DNA from: Fennellomyces sp. T-0311
Taxonomy: Eukaryota; Mucoromycota; Mucoromycetes; Mucorales; Lichtheimiaceae
Reading direction: 5' to 3'
Assembly (NCBI GenBank): GCA_025266875.1
Contig: JALLLT010000055.1
Span: forward strand, 124,001 to 188,000
DNA length: 64,000 nt
This document shows, piece after piece, positions 1 through 12,484 of this stretch. Every line of letters begins with the position of its first letter. Position 1 is the first letter of the stretch. The notes under the pieces were generated by a model. That model was not told the origin of the DNA, did no database searches, and saw nothing but the letters and a program-made list of their open reading frames with translations. The translations under genes and the position numbers were made by a program.

Positions 1-2695
1 GTCGCATGCCACCATCTCATTCTCCTCGTCGTCATTCTCATCTTCCTCCGAGAACGTCCTCAGGCATACTGGACAGAACCGGTCGTGATCAAAGTTGTCT
101 ATGCAGCTGGAGCAATACGTCGCCAAGTACACCGGGTATTTGATGCGATCTGTCGGTGGTGCCATCGCATGGAAGTATTCTTTCTTGTCGCCCTGTTCAT
201 CGCATCCGTTGCAGTCGGCGCACAGCGGACACAGCCATGCTCCTGCGGCTTATTAGCTTTCTGGCAGTTTAGTTCGTTAAACCTTCTCGTACCTTCAGGA
301 ACCTTCTCCACTTTTGGATTGCAACTGAGAGCACGCGCGTGTGTTAGTTTAGAATGCCTTCACGTGATCTGCTCCATTACCATCCAGTGTGCCAGCCTCG
401 GTCGCAATCGTCGCAGATCATCAGGGTCGACTCGTCGCCTGCGCTCTTGCATACGCAGCACACCTTGCATTCTGGACACGCCCAGGGATACGACTCGACT
501 GCGGCAATTTGTCGTGGCGTCTTCAGATGCGCGCATGTTGGGTGGTACTTTCGAACACACTTAGCGCATTTAATCATAGTAAATGCATCGCATGGATACT
601 CTTTGGGTAGTGTCTCGGAAGGCGCGCTGAGATAATGGCAGTCGGCACACTTGTTTTCTGCAAGTGATGGTGCCTAGTGTTTGTTTTGTACGTCAGCTAT
701 CAGCATACGTCGTTACTCGCATCCATCGATAAGCAAGACTGACCTGTGGTGGCGCTTGTGATGTCGCTGCTGCTGCTGGTGCCACAGCTTGTGGTGCTAC
801 TGCGCCAGGGGTTGCCTTTGTAGTGAATGTGTAGGTTGCGTGCATTTGGCATTTTTCTCCCGGAAACATGACAGGCCGTTTGCAGACCTGGCCCTTGGTT
901 AACTGATAGCCACACACATGCTGCTCTGTCGGCATGCCAGGCGGTCTCTGCACATATCTACTGCGTTAGCTTGCGTGCAACACCCGTGCAGAGCAACCAT
1001 TACCGGTGAAAGGTTCGCAGGTACTTGCTGTGCGGGGATGGTTTGTTTAGGCATTTGTGGCGGCGTCTGCTGTTGCATTTGTGGGGGAACTGCGGTAAAC
1101 CGCGGCGGTGAGCGTAATGGTCGCGGTGGCATAGCACTGTGGTTATGTTTACCTTGCTCGGCAAAGGTGGATATACTATTCATGGCTTGGTACATTTGGC
1201 CAAAGTAATGCTGTTGTGCAACTATCGACTGTGCGGTGGCAGCGATCACAGATGGAGGTGCTATCTTAGGGTTTGGCTGGTTAAACCGTGTAAAATGTCT
1301 ACAGGCTGCTTAGTCACCATCCACGTCATCCAGCGGTAGCTACTCACATAGGGAACGCTGCTTGGTACTGCCCGTCCAAGACGGCGATGGGGTACCGTTC
1401 ATCGTCCTCGCTATCTAATATTTGTGTAAAAGATGGGGCGGCCGCAAGTAATGACTGGGCAGCCGGCCGTGACTCTTCAGGAATTGTGTCGAGCGCGGCA
1501 TCAGTATCGTAGGTCCCGTCAAGCAAGTCCCTGCCGACACCTCTGAAAACATGGGTGGAGGCATCCTCAAACTGTATTTCGTCCAACGTAAACTCGTCCT
1601 TGCTGCTATCGATGCATTCGAACTGACAGCGCGTGGGCTGAGTCGCCGCGGCTATCTGGTTGACGTTGGTATGTATATCGTAAAACACCGACTTTTCTGC
1701 GCGGCGTTCGTGGAGCTGAGCATTGAAGCCTCGCACGGCCAGGGCGGCATGATGCATCCAGGTTGCATTGTTGATAGGGGTGGTAGCATCATAACCACCT
1801 GACTTTGACGTTCTCGAGATCAATGCACGACGACCCATTTTGCCTCCTTCTGTCTCCGAATCGTCCTCGGTCTGTTCTTCGGTATATCCCATCTCACGTG
1901 CTCGTGCCTCAAAGTAATCGTCTCGAACGCGTTTGCCCTTTTTGATAATTCGCGATCCAAAGCATTTGAAACACGATCGCGCGCTGACAACTGCCACATC
2001 ACGATTGCGGAACCAGTGCACTAGTAATCGCTGGTCCACCAGCCAATTGCGTTCCTCTTCCGTCAGTCGTGCTCTTTCGAGGTGCGGGTTTTTGTGAAAG
2101 AACAGATAACTGTCGCGGTAATTCAATAAACGTGCCGGTTCCATTGCAAACATGAACACCTGATCGCCTCGCATGGGCAGCGTGAAGGTCGGAACTTTAT
2201 ATTCTCGTCCTAATCATGATGTGATTGAGTTCCATGGCCCCCGGTTTAGTCAATGCAAAAGAGATTTTACCGCCTAGCAAACGTCCCTGTTTGTCAATTT
2301 TGGTTTCTCCCGCTTCATCAATGTCACTCTCGGCGTCTTCAGATCGTTGAGGTGTTTGTTCTTCTCTGCGGCGTTTCGAATCAAAGGACTCATCGCTGGG
2401 TGTGACACTTCGTTTGGGAGGCCGTCCACGTTTGCGAGTTCGCATGCGAGGCAATTCTTCTTCCTGCTCACTTTCAGACGCGTTGTCACGTACTGAATCT
2501 TCTACGGAATTATCATCTTGGGCGCGATCGGACGGAGCAGGCGAACCATCTTCTGCTGCTCTGCCCACAGGGCGTCGGCGTGGGGGGCGTCCTCGTCGTC
2601 GGCGTCCTGCAGTCGTGTCTGTGTGGCCATTAGGTGTGTCAATTTAAGGCTGCATGGGTTGGGCAGGACAATGATCCGTTACCTCGTCCAGGCAT
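1..2695 (-). CDS. Rsc7/Swp82-type chromatin-remodelling subunit fused to PHD fingers (3' part missing)
   Basis: Subunit of a SWI/SNF- or RSC-type nucleosome remodeller, acting in the nucleus. The start ATG is at 2695, in a 13-nt first exon (MPGR) spliced with a GTAACG donor onto an AT-hook-like stretch (RRRRGRPPRRRP). A second AT-hook (TRKRGRPPKR) and an acidic, Ser-rich linker follow. After the intron near 2210-2265 comes the Rsc7/Swp82 core, recognisable by GRLLGGREYKVPTFTLP, RGDQVFMFAMEPARLLNYRD and VSARSCFKCFGSRI. A Pro/Gln-rich linker leads to two PHD fingers in tandem; the second reads CCVCKSAGDESTLMICDDCD and ends GAWLCPLC after a roughly 33-nt exon near 293-325. A further cysteine cluster (YCSSCIDN...FCPVCLRTF) runs off the window, so the C-terminus is not visible. 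The layout resembles metazoan PHF10/BAF45 (SAY domain plus double PHD), which fits the same complex. Domain calls are firm; the exact exon borders are inferred. Confidence 0.85.
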
Positions 2696-3184
2696 AGTTA
2701 AAAGTGTGAGTGTGGTGTGTTGGAACTTGCACAGGCGCACTTCAATCCCCCCTCTCTCTCTTGGCTGAGCAGTCACTCTGCCTGCCAATGCCTAAATCCA
2801 GCATTTCTGGCAACCATCACTGCTTGCTCTGCATTGATTGCACACAACGCACGGCAAAAGCGGTCAGGCGAATGGTCCGCGCAGGTATAACAGCATCATG
2901 GGCTTCTCACAGACCATCCAGTGTCAACGGCTGGGACTGATTGGGGAGTGATTGCCAGTGAAACAGCAGCCCTCCACTGCTGTTCTGGCATTAGCTACTC
3001 CAGGCCAGCGCAGGTGCAAAGGATAGAGGCACTGCCACTGTTAACCGGACCGGTGCGTAGGATAATGCAGTTGATGTCAAACGTTGTTCTGAGTGTGTGT
3101 TCGGATCAAAAACTCAAGGCCAAAAATTTTTTTTACGTTCACCACTTTCCCTTCCTTCCACCACCAAACCATAGACAATCCATC
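2696..3184. other. Divergent intergenic region
   Basis: This 489-bp gap separates two divergent genes, the remodeller subunit to the left and DRG1 to the right, so it should carry both promoters. I see no clear TATA box and no conserved ORF. A T/C-rich leader precedes the DRG1 start. Confidence 0.5.
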
Positions 3185-4857
3185 ATGAGTGTCGTTGAAA
3201 AAATCAAAGTAGGATCCCACTCACAGTCCGTTCACGAGAAAATATCCCCATGCTGACAGTTGTTGCTAGGAAATCGAAGTAATACTTGCGTTATTTTTGC
3301 CATTGAATCACAGTAATGTGTTGACCCATTTCTCTTTGCTAGAATGAGATGGCCAAGACCCAAAAGAACAAGGCCACCTCCTATCACATTGGTCAATTGA
3401 AGGCCAAGCTCGCAAAATTGAAGCGCGAGCTGCTCATGCCTTCTACGGGTGGCGGTGGTGGCGGTGGTGGTACGTTATAAAAAAGAAAGCTGCATTCGGC
3501 TGTGTCAATTCATATGACATTTAGTTGGTTTCGATGTTGCAAAGACTGGCGTGGCCCGTGTTGGCTTTGTTGGTATATATCACTTTTGTAGAAAGAAAGA
3601 GCAACAATACTCATTGGCATGCGCAGGTTTCCCTTCGGTGGGCAAGTCGACATTGATGTCCAAGCTTACAGGAACCCATTCTGAAGTGGGTGCGTACGAA
3701 TTCACAACGCTCACAACTGTTCCTGGTGTTATTCAATATAAGGGTGCAAAGATCCAGGTACGCTGTCCGCATTCACGTGTCCGAACGTGTGTGGCTAATG
3801 CCCTGCGCATAGATTCTTGATCTTCCCGGTATTATTGAAGGTGCCAAGGACGGTAAAGGTCGTGGTCGACAGGTTATTGCTGGTACGTGCGTTTTGACTG
3901 CACATGTTTGAGGTTCTGGCTAATACGCACTTTAGTTGCACGCACCTGCTCCCTCATCTTTATCGTGTTGGATGTCATGAAGCCAATGACTGACAAGCGC
4001 ATCATCGAACGAGAATTGGAAGGCTTCGGTATTCGGTTGAACAAGTCTCCACCCGCCATCATCTTCAAAAAGAAGGAAAAGGGTGGTATCAACATGACCA
4101 ACACCGTACCATTGACGCATATCACCCAAGATGAAGTGAAGGCCGTGCTCAGCGAGTACCGCATCCACAACGCCGATATCTCGTTCAAGGAGGATTCGAC
4201 TTTGGATGATCTGATTGATGTTGTCGAAGGCAACCGGTATGTACCTGGTATTCGGGACTTGGATGGCCTTACTCATGCTCTCTACAGTATATATATTCCA
4301 TGCATCTACGTCTTGAACAAGATCGATCAGATCTCCATTGAGGAGTTGGACCTTATTTACAAGATTCCCAATGCTGTGCCTATCTGCGCTCACCACGAAT
4401 GGAACTTTGACGAGTTACTGGCCACCATGTGGGAGGTGAGAGTCGAGAAAACCCATACAGTTTAAAAAAAAAGCTTGCATACTGACAGTTTCTATAGAAA
4501 TTAAATCTGGTCCGCGTTTACACTAAACCGAAGGGAAGACTTCCTGATTACGATGCACCCGTCGTTTTGACCAACGAAAAGAACACCGTCGAAGATTTCT
4601 GTAACCAGATTCACAAGGCTATTTTGGATCAGTTCAAATGGTATGTCGCGTGTTTGCTTTCTAATGGCTGGATATAACTAATCGCGAAATAGTGCATATG
4701 TGTGGGGTAATTCGGTTAAGCATAACCCTCAAAAGGTGGGCAAGGAACATACGCTGAAGGACGAGGATGTCGTTCAAATCGTTAAAAAGTAAGTTGCGTA
4801 TTGTGCTCGTTGTGTAGTGAATGGATCAATAACGCTTCTTGTTTGCATAGAATTTAA
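3185..4857 (+). CDS. RBG1: Developmentally regulated GTP-binding protein DRG1 (Rbg1 type)
   Basis: Cytoplasmic OBG/DRG-family GTPase that binds translating ribosomes, normally with a DFRP/Tma46 partner. The start is ATG 3185 (MSVVEKIK, then an intron, then [20 protein letters not shown]), which is the usual DRG1 N-terminus. Visible motifs are a Gly-run before the G domain, P-loop GFPSVGKST, switch region [13 protein letters not shown]3 [21 protein letters not shown]4 NKID, and a C-terminal TGS domain ([14 protein letters not shown]). At least seven introns are needed; the last leaves only A-ATT-TAA, giving a Lys-Ile end after VQIVKK. The reconstruction is full length and looks intact. Confidence 0.95.
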
Positions 4858-5388
4858 AATGGCTTTCTCTCTTCCTGTAAAAATTCAAATAAACGTATTC
4901 CGCGAACAGCCTACCTTTGTACATTTCACCATAACTTTGCTGATACTCAGCTATAACTGCGGTGCAAGCATTTTGCGTTATTGCAGTCATCTAGCGGCTT
5001 TCAATTATTATTGGGAGAAAAATCATATCTGGGCTTCATCTTGTTAATTATCGAAGTATCTATCAGCTATGCTATCGTATTTCACATGGTAGTATACCGG
5101 TCTCGATGGCGACCGTGCTTTTTTCAGCTGGTACCAATTATCTGAGATTGTGGAGCCCAGCCGTAAAACGAGAAATGTTCTGGACCTGTATTTCCGGCCA
5201 ATAACTTGTCTGAATGTCGGGATATAGTGGGGATAACTCCAAGAAGTTTACTGGATAATTTGTTTCCGTGGAAACAAAATTTACCGGCTTTCTCCCCGTG
5301 GGGATGAGATTTCCCGCGGTGCACTTGATGGTTGATCATATAAAAGACAGAGCTTTTGTATTCCCACTCAACCTACTCCCACACAAAT
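4858..5388. other. Intergenic promoter region of the DUF1479 gene
   Basis: The gap lies between two tandem plus-strand genes. No ORF is convincing. It holds a CCAAT motif near 5199, two strong short palindromes (separate entry) and a TATA box 45-50 bp before the next start codon. Confidence 0.5.
5259..5346 (+). promoter_or_regulatory. Promoter with two GT-centred palindromes and TATA box
   Basis: TTTGTTTCC-GT-GGAAACAAA (5259-5278) is a perfect 9-bp-arm palindrome. TCCCC-GT-GGGGA (5293-5304) is a perfect 5-bp-arm palindrome. Both share a GT centre and their centres are 30 bp apart, close to three helical turns. ATATAAAAG lies at about 5338-5346, just before the DUF1479 start at 5389. The layout suggests paired sites for a dimeric transcription factor; the factor is unknown. 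Confidence 0.5.
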
Positions 5389-7066
5389 ATGATCCGTTCG
5401 GTAAACAAAGCCAAAGGTAACATCTCCTCAGTATTCGCACACCTCGGCGCCAGCAAACAAGAGCTCGACCCCCGGTTCCTTGAGTTAAAGCGGCAAATTG
5501 CACCAAAGAATGCAGATCTACTGCGCAAGGCTTTTGACCGACTACTCGACACGTTCGAAAAAGAAGCACAAGAAATCCGTCAGCATGGTTCATCTATTAT
5601 TCCTGAAGTAACGATGGAAGATATCAGAGGAAACGGGGGTCGACTTCCTGAAAAGATTGTTCCTGAAATCAAGAAACGCGGTACAGTAGTCATCCGCAAT
5701 ATTGTCGATCGTGCTCTGGCAGCCGAATACAAGGCTTCAATACAAGAGTACATCAACAATCATCCAGGTATTGTTGGTTTCCCCGAAGATAATCCACAAG
5801 TATGGGAAGTGTATTGGTCCAAGGCCCAGGTGGCGGCTCGAAGCCATCCAAACTTTAATGAAGCGGCGGTCGCGCTCAACCATGTTTGGCACGGAGACAA
5901 GAACGCGCCCATTGATTTGAGCAAGAATTTGGTATATTGTGATCGAATGCGTATTAGACAACCTTCCGATGGAACGTTTAAACTTGCTGGCCATATTGAT
6001 GGTGGTTCACTGGAACGTAAGGCAGCAAAAAGGATATATATATTTTTTTTCTCACATAAAAAATAGGCTGGGAAGATCCGGAATATCGAGCATGCTACAC
6101 AAAGATTTTGGAAGGCAAATGGGAGGTAAAAAGCCATCATTTGTGTTTATGTAGTTTTTTTTCGCTAATGGTTCGTCTTAGGAATATGATCCTTATGATG
6201 TCACTCATAGAATCGAAGCTGTTATGGATATGTATGATGCACCTGGCGGTTGCTCAATGTTCAGGTTGATGCAGGGCTGGCTTGCGATCTCTAAAATTAG
6301 GCCTGGCGGTGGCACGCTTCGTGTGTGTCCTTTGATTAAGGAACCTACGGCTTATTTTATGATGAAGCCTCTGTTAGAAGAGAGCATGAATTCGAGGTAT
6401 TAGCATATGATTTCTTGCTAGATGTGTGGACTTATGGCTGGTAATAGTAACTTTATGGGCGCATGGCCTGCTCGTTGTCAAGATATTACCGATACGGATC
6501 ACCCACATATTGTCAACTCTATGGTTTCTGTTCCTGAAGTAGATTGTGGCGATGGTGTTTTTTGGTATGTAGTAGCAAATTAAAAATATCCAAGCTATTC
6601 TAACATCACTGTTGTTCCAGGCATTGCGATACAGTAAGGCATCGATTTAATTCTTACAACGAGCGCGCTGTACTTATTCCCCGATTAATGGATAGGTCCA
6701 CGGCGTTGAACCAGAACAAACAATGACTACTGACTCTTCCGTCTTGTATATACCATCCACACCCATGTGTCCTCGAAGTTCGGAGTATTTGCGCAGACAG
6801 CGTGCCGCTTTCGAAAAAGGAATGTAAGTATCCACTAAAATTGTCAAATGAACTTGGCTAAGTAGCCTCTTTTTATCAGCACGCCGCCTGATTTTCCAGC
6901 CAACGACTGTGAAGAGCACTTTGACGACAGAGCTACCCCAGCAATGTTGAATGGAGCGCAGCGACTTGGAATGGGTTTCGATCCTTTCCCAGAAGAAGAG
7001 GGGTTGACAGAAGGCCAGCGCAAAGCTATCCGAGAACACAACCGTATCATCGCCTCTTCGTTGTAA
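5389..7066 (+). CDS. DUF1479 family protein (Gig2/YbiU-like, putative Fe(II)-dependent oxygenase fold)
   Basis: Member of the DUF1479 family (bacterial YbiU, fungal Gig2). The family has a cupin/2-oxoglutarate-oxygenase-like fold; its substrate is not established. The start ATG 5389 follows a TATA box. The protein begins MIRSVNKAKGNISS and keeps the family blocks ELKRQIAPKN, GTVVIRNIVD and QVWEVYWSKAQV. A possible metal triad is visible: H-I-D in AGHIDGGSLER (near residue 202) and a distal His in HCDTVHGVEP. Introns fall after GGSLE, after EGKWE and after EESMNS, and flank a 13-nt microexon at 6621-6633 that carries the HCDT codons; another lies before TPPDFPANDC. The end IRAHN-like region reads AIREHNRIIASSL. 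It looks intact, about 450 residues, normal for the family. Gig2 genes respond to N-acetylglucosamine in Candida; no such link is shown here. Confidence 0.88.
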
Positions 7067-7503
7067 CTTCTAATAAATTATTTTATGCTTCTTCATATAC
7101 CTACGTGACATGGTAATAGCATATCGCCATATTTAGCTACTGTTAGTACATGGTAACGACCATTGCAGTATCAAATTTACAACCAAAATTCAAGCATGAC
7201 GGACATCGCGTGGGCCAAGTTCTGCAGCTGGTTTCCACATGTCAATTTACTTTGCCTTTGCCTGATTCTCGGTTTGTACTAGATACACACGTCTCCATAT
7301 TGATCAGCAATCAGCCCAAAAGATCCTGAAGCACTTTATAATCAAAACTTCGACTAGAACAAGATTGACAATGCATTACCCAGTTCCTGCCGCAAATGTC
7401 AAAGTTCTCGATTTCGTGGGTTTCATGACACCGATTGACCCCAGTTTTTAAAACGTGGAAACCCCTCCCTTCTGTTCTTTCGGTTCATTCTCTCGGCTAT
7501 ACC
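7067..7503. other. Intergenic region
   Basis: The 437-bp gap is between two tandem genes. The first part is an AT-rich 3' region of the DUF1479 gene; the last 100 bp is T/C-rich leader of the GH15 gene. No further gene is seen. Confidence 0.5.
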
Positions 7504-10180
7504 ATGAGCGACGACAACGATAGATCCTATGGCCTTCAGTTAGACTCGGAAATCGAAGCACAGCTAAAGCCGCCGGAGCAACTTCCGGAAGGCCTGCGCT
7601 ACGTTGCTGATACGCGCCGTCAGTCCATCAATCCAGAACGACCAGCTCAATTACGGCGGTTCTCATCCGATACAGAGAATACACGCTGCAATATGCGGAC
7701 ACGTGGATATCTACCAATTGAGAACTACGGCATCATAGGAAATATGCGTACCATTGCCATGTGTGGCACTGACGGCTCGATAGACTTTTGCTGCTATCCC
7801 AATTTCGACAGTCCTTCAATTTTCTGCCGCATGTTGGACAAGGACAAAGGTGTGTGCTTTATGCGTATGAATGCATGCTTGTGCTGATGATGCCTGTAAC
7901 ACAAGGTGGGCATTTCTCGATTTCACCCAAGAACCATTCGAGCAACAAACAGCAGTACCTGCCTAATGGCAATATCCTTACCACACGTTTCTTGTCTGAC
8001 GAGGGTGTGGCACAGATCACAGATTACATGCATGTACCCGAGCATACGCAGCGTCGTTCCACCAAACCACTGCTTCCGTGGATCATCCGCGTAGTCGAAG
8101 TGATTCGAGGCACCGTGGCATTTGATATGGAGTGTTATCCGGCATTTAATTATGCACAGGATACACACAGCGTTGAACTTGAGAGGTGCGGCAGTACCAG
8201 TGACGAGCAGACGAATGCACCCAAGCTATATCCCGAGGACGAAATTTCGTACTACGTTGGTGGAAGGCGTGCTATATTCAAGTCGGACGCTCTCACGATG
8301 GATCTTCGCTACCTGGTCAAATGTGGCGAATATACGTGCCCAGTTATCCATCTAAAAGAAGATAGTAAGGCCATCGATGCAGGATTCAAAGGGTCTGGAG
8401 TCACTGCGCAGTTCGAGCTTCAAGAAACGCAGCAAGTCATTTTTGTTCTGAGAAAAGTGCCCGAAGTCAAAATACCGGAGATCGAGACCCATTTGCAGGC
8501 TAAACTGCGTGAAGCGCAAGATCCACCACTCACTGCGAGTCTGATGGATGCTCTCTTCAGGCAAACTGCAAAGTATTGGCAAGGATGGGTTGCCCAAAGC
8601 ACGTACCATGGGCGATGGAGAGAAAGTGTCATGCGCAGTGCGTTGACGCTCAAACTTTTGACATATGAGCCGGTACATATCGCAGAACTTCTCACCGTAT
8701 TGCTGCTGATACGAGATATTAGACGGGTGCCGTTGTAGCTGCCCCCACATTCAGTCTTCCCGAAGCCATTGGTGGAGAGCGTAACTGGGATTACCGCTTT
8801 GTGTGGATCCGAGACAGCTCCTTTACAATATATGCGTTTTTACGGCTGGGCCTTACAGAAGAGGCAGCGCAATACATGAAATTCATCGAGGATCGCTGCA
8901 ACGACTTGGTACTTCAAGAGACTAGACCTCATCGTATCACGTGTTAACTTCAGTATTACAGAATCCAGATGGATCCCTCAACATTATGTATAGGTATGTT
9001 GATAACCTGCCCACCAAAGAGTATTCTGAGATTGCAATCTTACATCAATATGCATAGCATCACCGGCGAGAAAGAGCTGGAGGAGATTGAATTGGATCAT
9101 CTGGATGGGTATCATGGGTCACGTCCGGTACGAATTGGCAACGGTGCTTATGACCACCTTCAACTCGACATCTATGGAGAGCTTCTGGATGGTATATATC
9201 TTTATAACAAGTATGGCCAACCGGTTTCATACGATATGTGGTGTGCTGTCCGCAAACTGGTCAACTATGTCTGCGATAATTATAACGTGCCTGATATGTC
9301 TATTTGGTATGAAATGAAGGAACAGCAATCAAATAGTTCTTTTTGTCACTAATGTCATTTAAGGGAGGTACGCGGTCAAAAGCAGAATTTTACTTACTCT
9401 CGAGTAATGTGCTGGGTGGCCATCGACAGAGGCAAGTGACTATACCGAAGGAATGCCAGTCGTTCGTTGCTTAACATCATCATGATCAGGCTTACGCTTG
9501 GCGGAAAAGCGCATGTTCCCTTGCAAAGAAAGAGATAGATGGCTCAGCGTCCGAGATGATATCTTTGAAGAAGTCATGACCAAGTGTTGGAACCCAAAAC
9601 TTCAAGTTTTCACGCAAAGCATTGAGTCACCGGACGCACTCGATTCTAGTGTACTTATCATGCCTCTTGTGTTCTTTATTGCTCCAAATGATCCACGGAT
9701 GCTATCCACCATTCAAAAAATTCTACTGCCACCCGAGAAAGGTAAGTGACATGCACATTCAAAAGGTCTTTTCTTTAATCTTCGTATGGTATAGGTGGAC
9801 TGGTGACTAATAATCTGGTCTTCCGGTACAATTTCTTAACCACTGATGATGGTGTGGGAGGATTAGAAGGCGCATTTTCCATGTGCACATTCTGGTTGGT
9901 TGAGGCTTTGACTCGTGCAGGCATGTACGACAAAAAGCTGTTGCAAAGAGCAGTGGTTATGTTTGAGGAAATGGTTTCCTATGGAAATCACCTTGGTTTA
10001 TTTTCAGAAGAGATTGCTCGTTCCGGAGAAATGTTAGGCAATTCACCCCAAGCGTTTTCTCATCTGTCATTTATCAGTGGTAAGTGGATGAAGTTGCTTT
10101 TTCCAGTTGAATGTTTCTCAAATTTATGTTGCCTAATAGCTGCATTTAACTTGGATCGCGTGCTTGAAAAGAGACATTAG
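7504..10180 (+). CDS. Glycoside hydrolase family 15 protein (trehalase/glucoamylase-like)
   Basis: Intracellular-type GH15 enzyme; no signal peptide follows ATG 7504 ([10 protein letters not shown]). The N-terminal trehalase-like domain shows [20 protein letters not shown] and [16 protein letters not shown]. The (alpha/alpha)6 barrel contains [32 protein letters not shown] and [19 protein letters not shown]. The likely general acid is Glu in SIW-EVRGQ, and the likely base Glu is in [22 protein letters not shown]. At least eight introns are needed, among them one with a GC donor (9432-9489, GCAAGT...CAG) whose removal restores [13 protein letters not shown]. Related bacterial enzymes hydrolyse trehalose and related fungal proteins are mostly uncharacterised, so substrate is open. 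The protein ends [14 protein letters not shown], which is the expected C-terminus. Confidence 0.9.
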
Positions 10181-11183
10181 CTATAGTTAATGTATCTAAT
10201 CTCCTCGTATCTAATACGAATTTTTAACATTGATATCGATTTCTACATGGATAACCATAATGGGCCACAAGGCCCCGCTTACCATTGCTAATTGAACGAT
10301 TACTGCGCCCCAAAAGTAACTTTTTAATATCGCACCTTGGGTAATCTCACGCGATTGTATATACATTTCATGTTTGGATAAATATGTTACATATGCCTCT
10401 AGTGTATGTATATCGGAGACAACTACATATATAAAACTTTTCTGATGATACAATGAGATGGCGAGCAGCATATTTCGATTATATAATGGGTTGATAGCAG
10501 CTGCTGTTGTACATTCATAATGATACATTACTGTAGTATAGGTGCTTCATTATGCGCAGATACTTTTTCCAGCTCTGAACATCAGTCTACGCAACAAGGA
10601 GCCTGATGATTTCCATATCGGGCAGAGCCGTCGTACAAAGCTGGCAACATATACTTATTGATCGACAATTAGGGGATTGAATGAAATACTTTCTTCTTTG
10701 GGTTCTCAGACGCATCTCTCGCTATCTACGAACCGACATACGGATATTGCCGAGATCCGAGTGCCTGTTATTTCATTCTAATTTTTTGTGATACACAAAA
10801 GACCGGTGCACCCTGAGATTCTACTGTCATTGTGTAAGGACGCACTTTAACCTGCTCCTTATAATCTGATAGGCAGTAAGAATGTAATCGCTTATATATA
10901 TATGTCTGTCAGATTATACAGCCCCCTTATTTTTTTCCCTCATCACGATATCTCCCTTTCTCACATCGTTGTGGTCGCTCCCTTCACCTCCTCATACCCT
11001 GATTGGTGGTCTATTCATCAATTACGGCTGTCGCCTTAAAAATATTTACTGCTTTTTTTCCCGTTCTTTTCAATATCTTTCTTTTCAACCACTTTTGGTA
11101 CCCTTCCCACTCATTATTTTTAGCGCTTTTTCAAAGAGCTCCCATTACAATCCTTCACCTTAACAAATATACTCACAGGAACA
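10181..11183. other. Intergenic region with pyrimidine-rich leader
   Basis: The first 600 bp is AT-rich and without a convincing ORF. From about 10925 to 11110 the plus strand is strongly C/T-rich with a TATATATAT run at about 10895, consistent with promoter and leader of the next gene. Confidence 0.4.
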
Positions 11184-12083
11184 ATGAAATCGATCCGTCT
11201 TCCTTTGATGAACAAAAAGTTCGATGACCAGTACACATTTGAACTTCATGGCTATGTGAGCAAAAAAAATCAATTTCATCAAAAACAGTTAAACTGATAT
11301 ATATAAACAAAACAGCTTACATTGCAAGACTTTCAGTCAACAATCGATTCAATTAACTGCAATGTTTCGCGGAGTCCGCCTCCGGGAAGCAAATTAGTCT
11401 GGTTCGGCGTGCTATGGTGTCTTTGGCTACTGATTGCTGTAGCCGTTTACTCGTTGCGAATCAGCTTGGATGCCATGTATACTTTGATTGCTATTCCGAT
11501 ACTTATGCTTCTCGTAACTTCAGTATTCCTTTGGAGACACAGATACATCCGGTGCAAGGTAATGATTATTTTTTTAAACAAGAAACAACATTACTATTTA
11601 TAGAAGCAGTCTGATTAATCAATAATATAATAGTTCGAACAAGCTGTCGTCGACGCTTGCGGCACAATCAATGCAACCGAGAACATCCGAGGAATCAATT
11701 ATCGTTTTAGCAAGAATGGCACTGATATTACACCCACACACCAATACAGCTATTTTCCGAAAAGTATCAGAGCTCTTTGTTCAAAGCCGCTCTATGTAAG
11801 TTGACCATTTTTTTTTTGGAAACCTGTGATCGGGCTGTCAGTTAATATAGAAATTTAGGTGATTGTCATTGAATTTGATGATCGATACAACGCCCTTACA
11901 AGTCAGCAATTTCCGGTGCAATACCATTCTGAAGATTTCGTTAGCATTCCTCTCTATGCTGGCGTCGATCAACCTGACAGTGTTTACATTTCTGAAAAGG
12001 CAGCACTTGAAAAAGAACTCATTTCCGATATTCCTCCAACCACATACACAAACGAAAAGGATAATGTAATTCGGTACATTTAG
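11184..12083 (+). CDS. Small two-pass membrane protein, unknown function
   Basis: Four exons give a protein of about 220 residues: MKSIRLPLMNKKFDDQYTFE, then LTLQDFQSTIDSINCNVSRS, two hydrophobic helices (LVWFGVLWCLWLLIAVAVYS and a helix ending in TLIAIPILMLLVTSVFLW), a basic RHRYIRCKFE turn, and a soluble C-terminal half with VIVIEFDDRYNALTSQQFPV. Introns have clean borders (GTGAGC..CAG, GTAATG..TAG, GTAAGT..TAG). The two helices are joined by a short turn, so both termini probably face the same side. I do not recognise a named family. The splice structure and even coding pattern make it a real gene. Confidence 0.7.
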
Positions 12084-12484
12084 TGATCGATAGTTTGGAT
12101 TTTCATGTTATCGTTCTTTCATTGCAATAATAATTCACTACAATATAGCAGAAACGACCGGTGATTCTTCAGTACGTATAAGTTTTTTCTTAGTTTCTGG
12201 TATCTACTTACCAATAGATAATATCAGAAAGCCATATTGATCTCAAAATGCTGTATTCGGGTCGTCCGTACGTAGTACTGGAAAACACGTATATCCTCTT
12301 ATGTGCATACATCGCCAAAAAAAAGAAATCATAATAGGTAGCGATTGATATTCTCATAATATATAATAGCCTTAAATAAGAAATAATAAAATGCGTAACA
12401 CAGTAATAGCTGCTAAGTAACACTCGATATAAAACAACTGTAAAACGACATTACCAACCAGCAATGCGTGTGGATAAAACTAGT
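12084..12484. other. Convergent intergenic region
   Basis: AT-rich 401-bp gap between the 3' ends of two convergent genes. Nothing beyond 3'-end sequence is seen. Confidence 0.5.
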
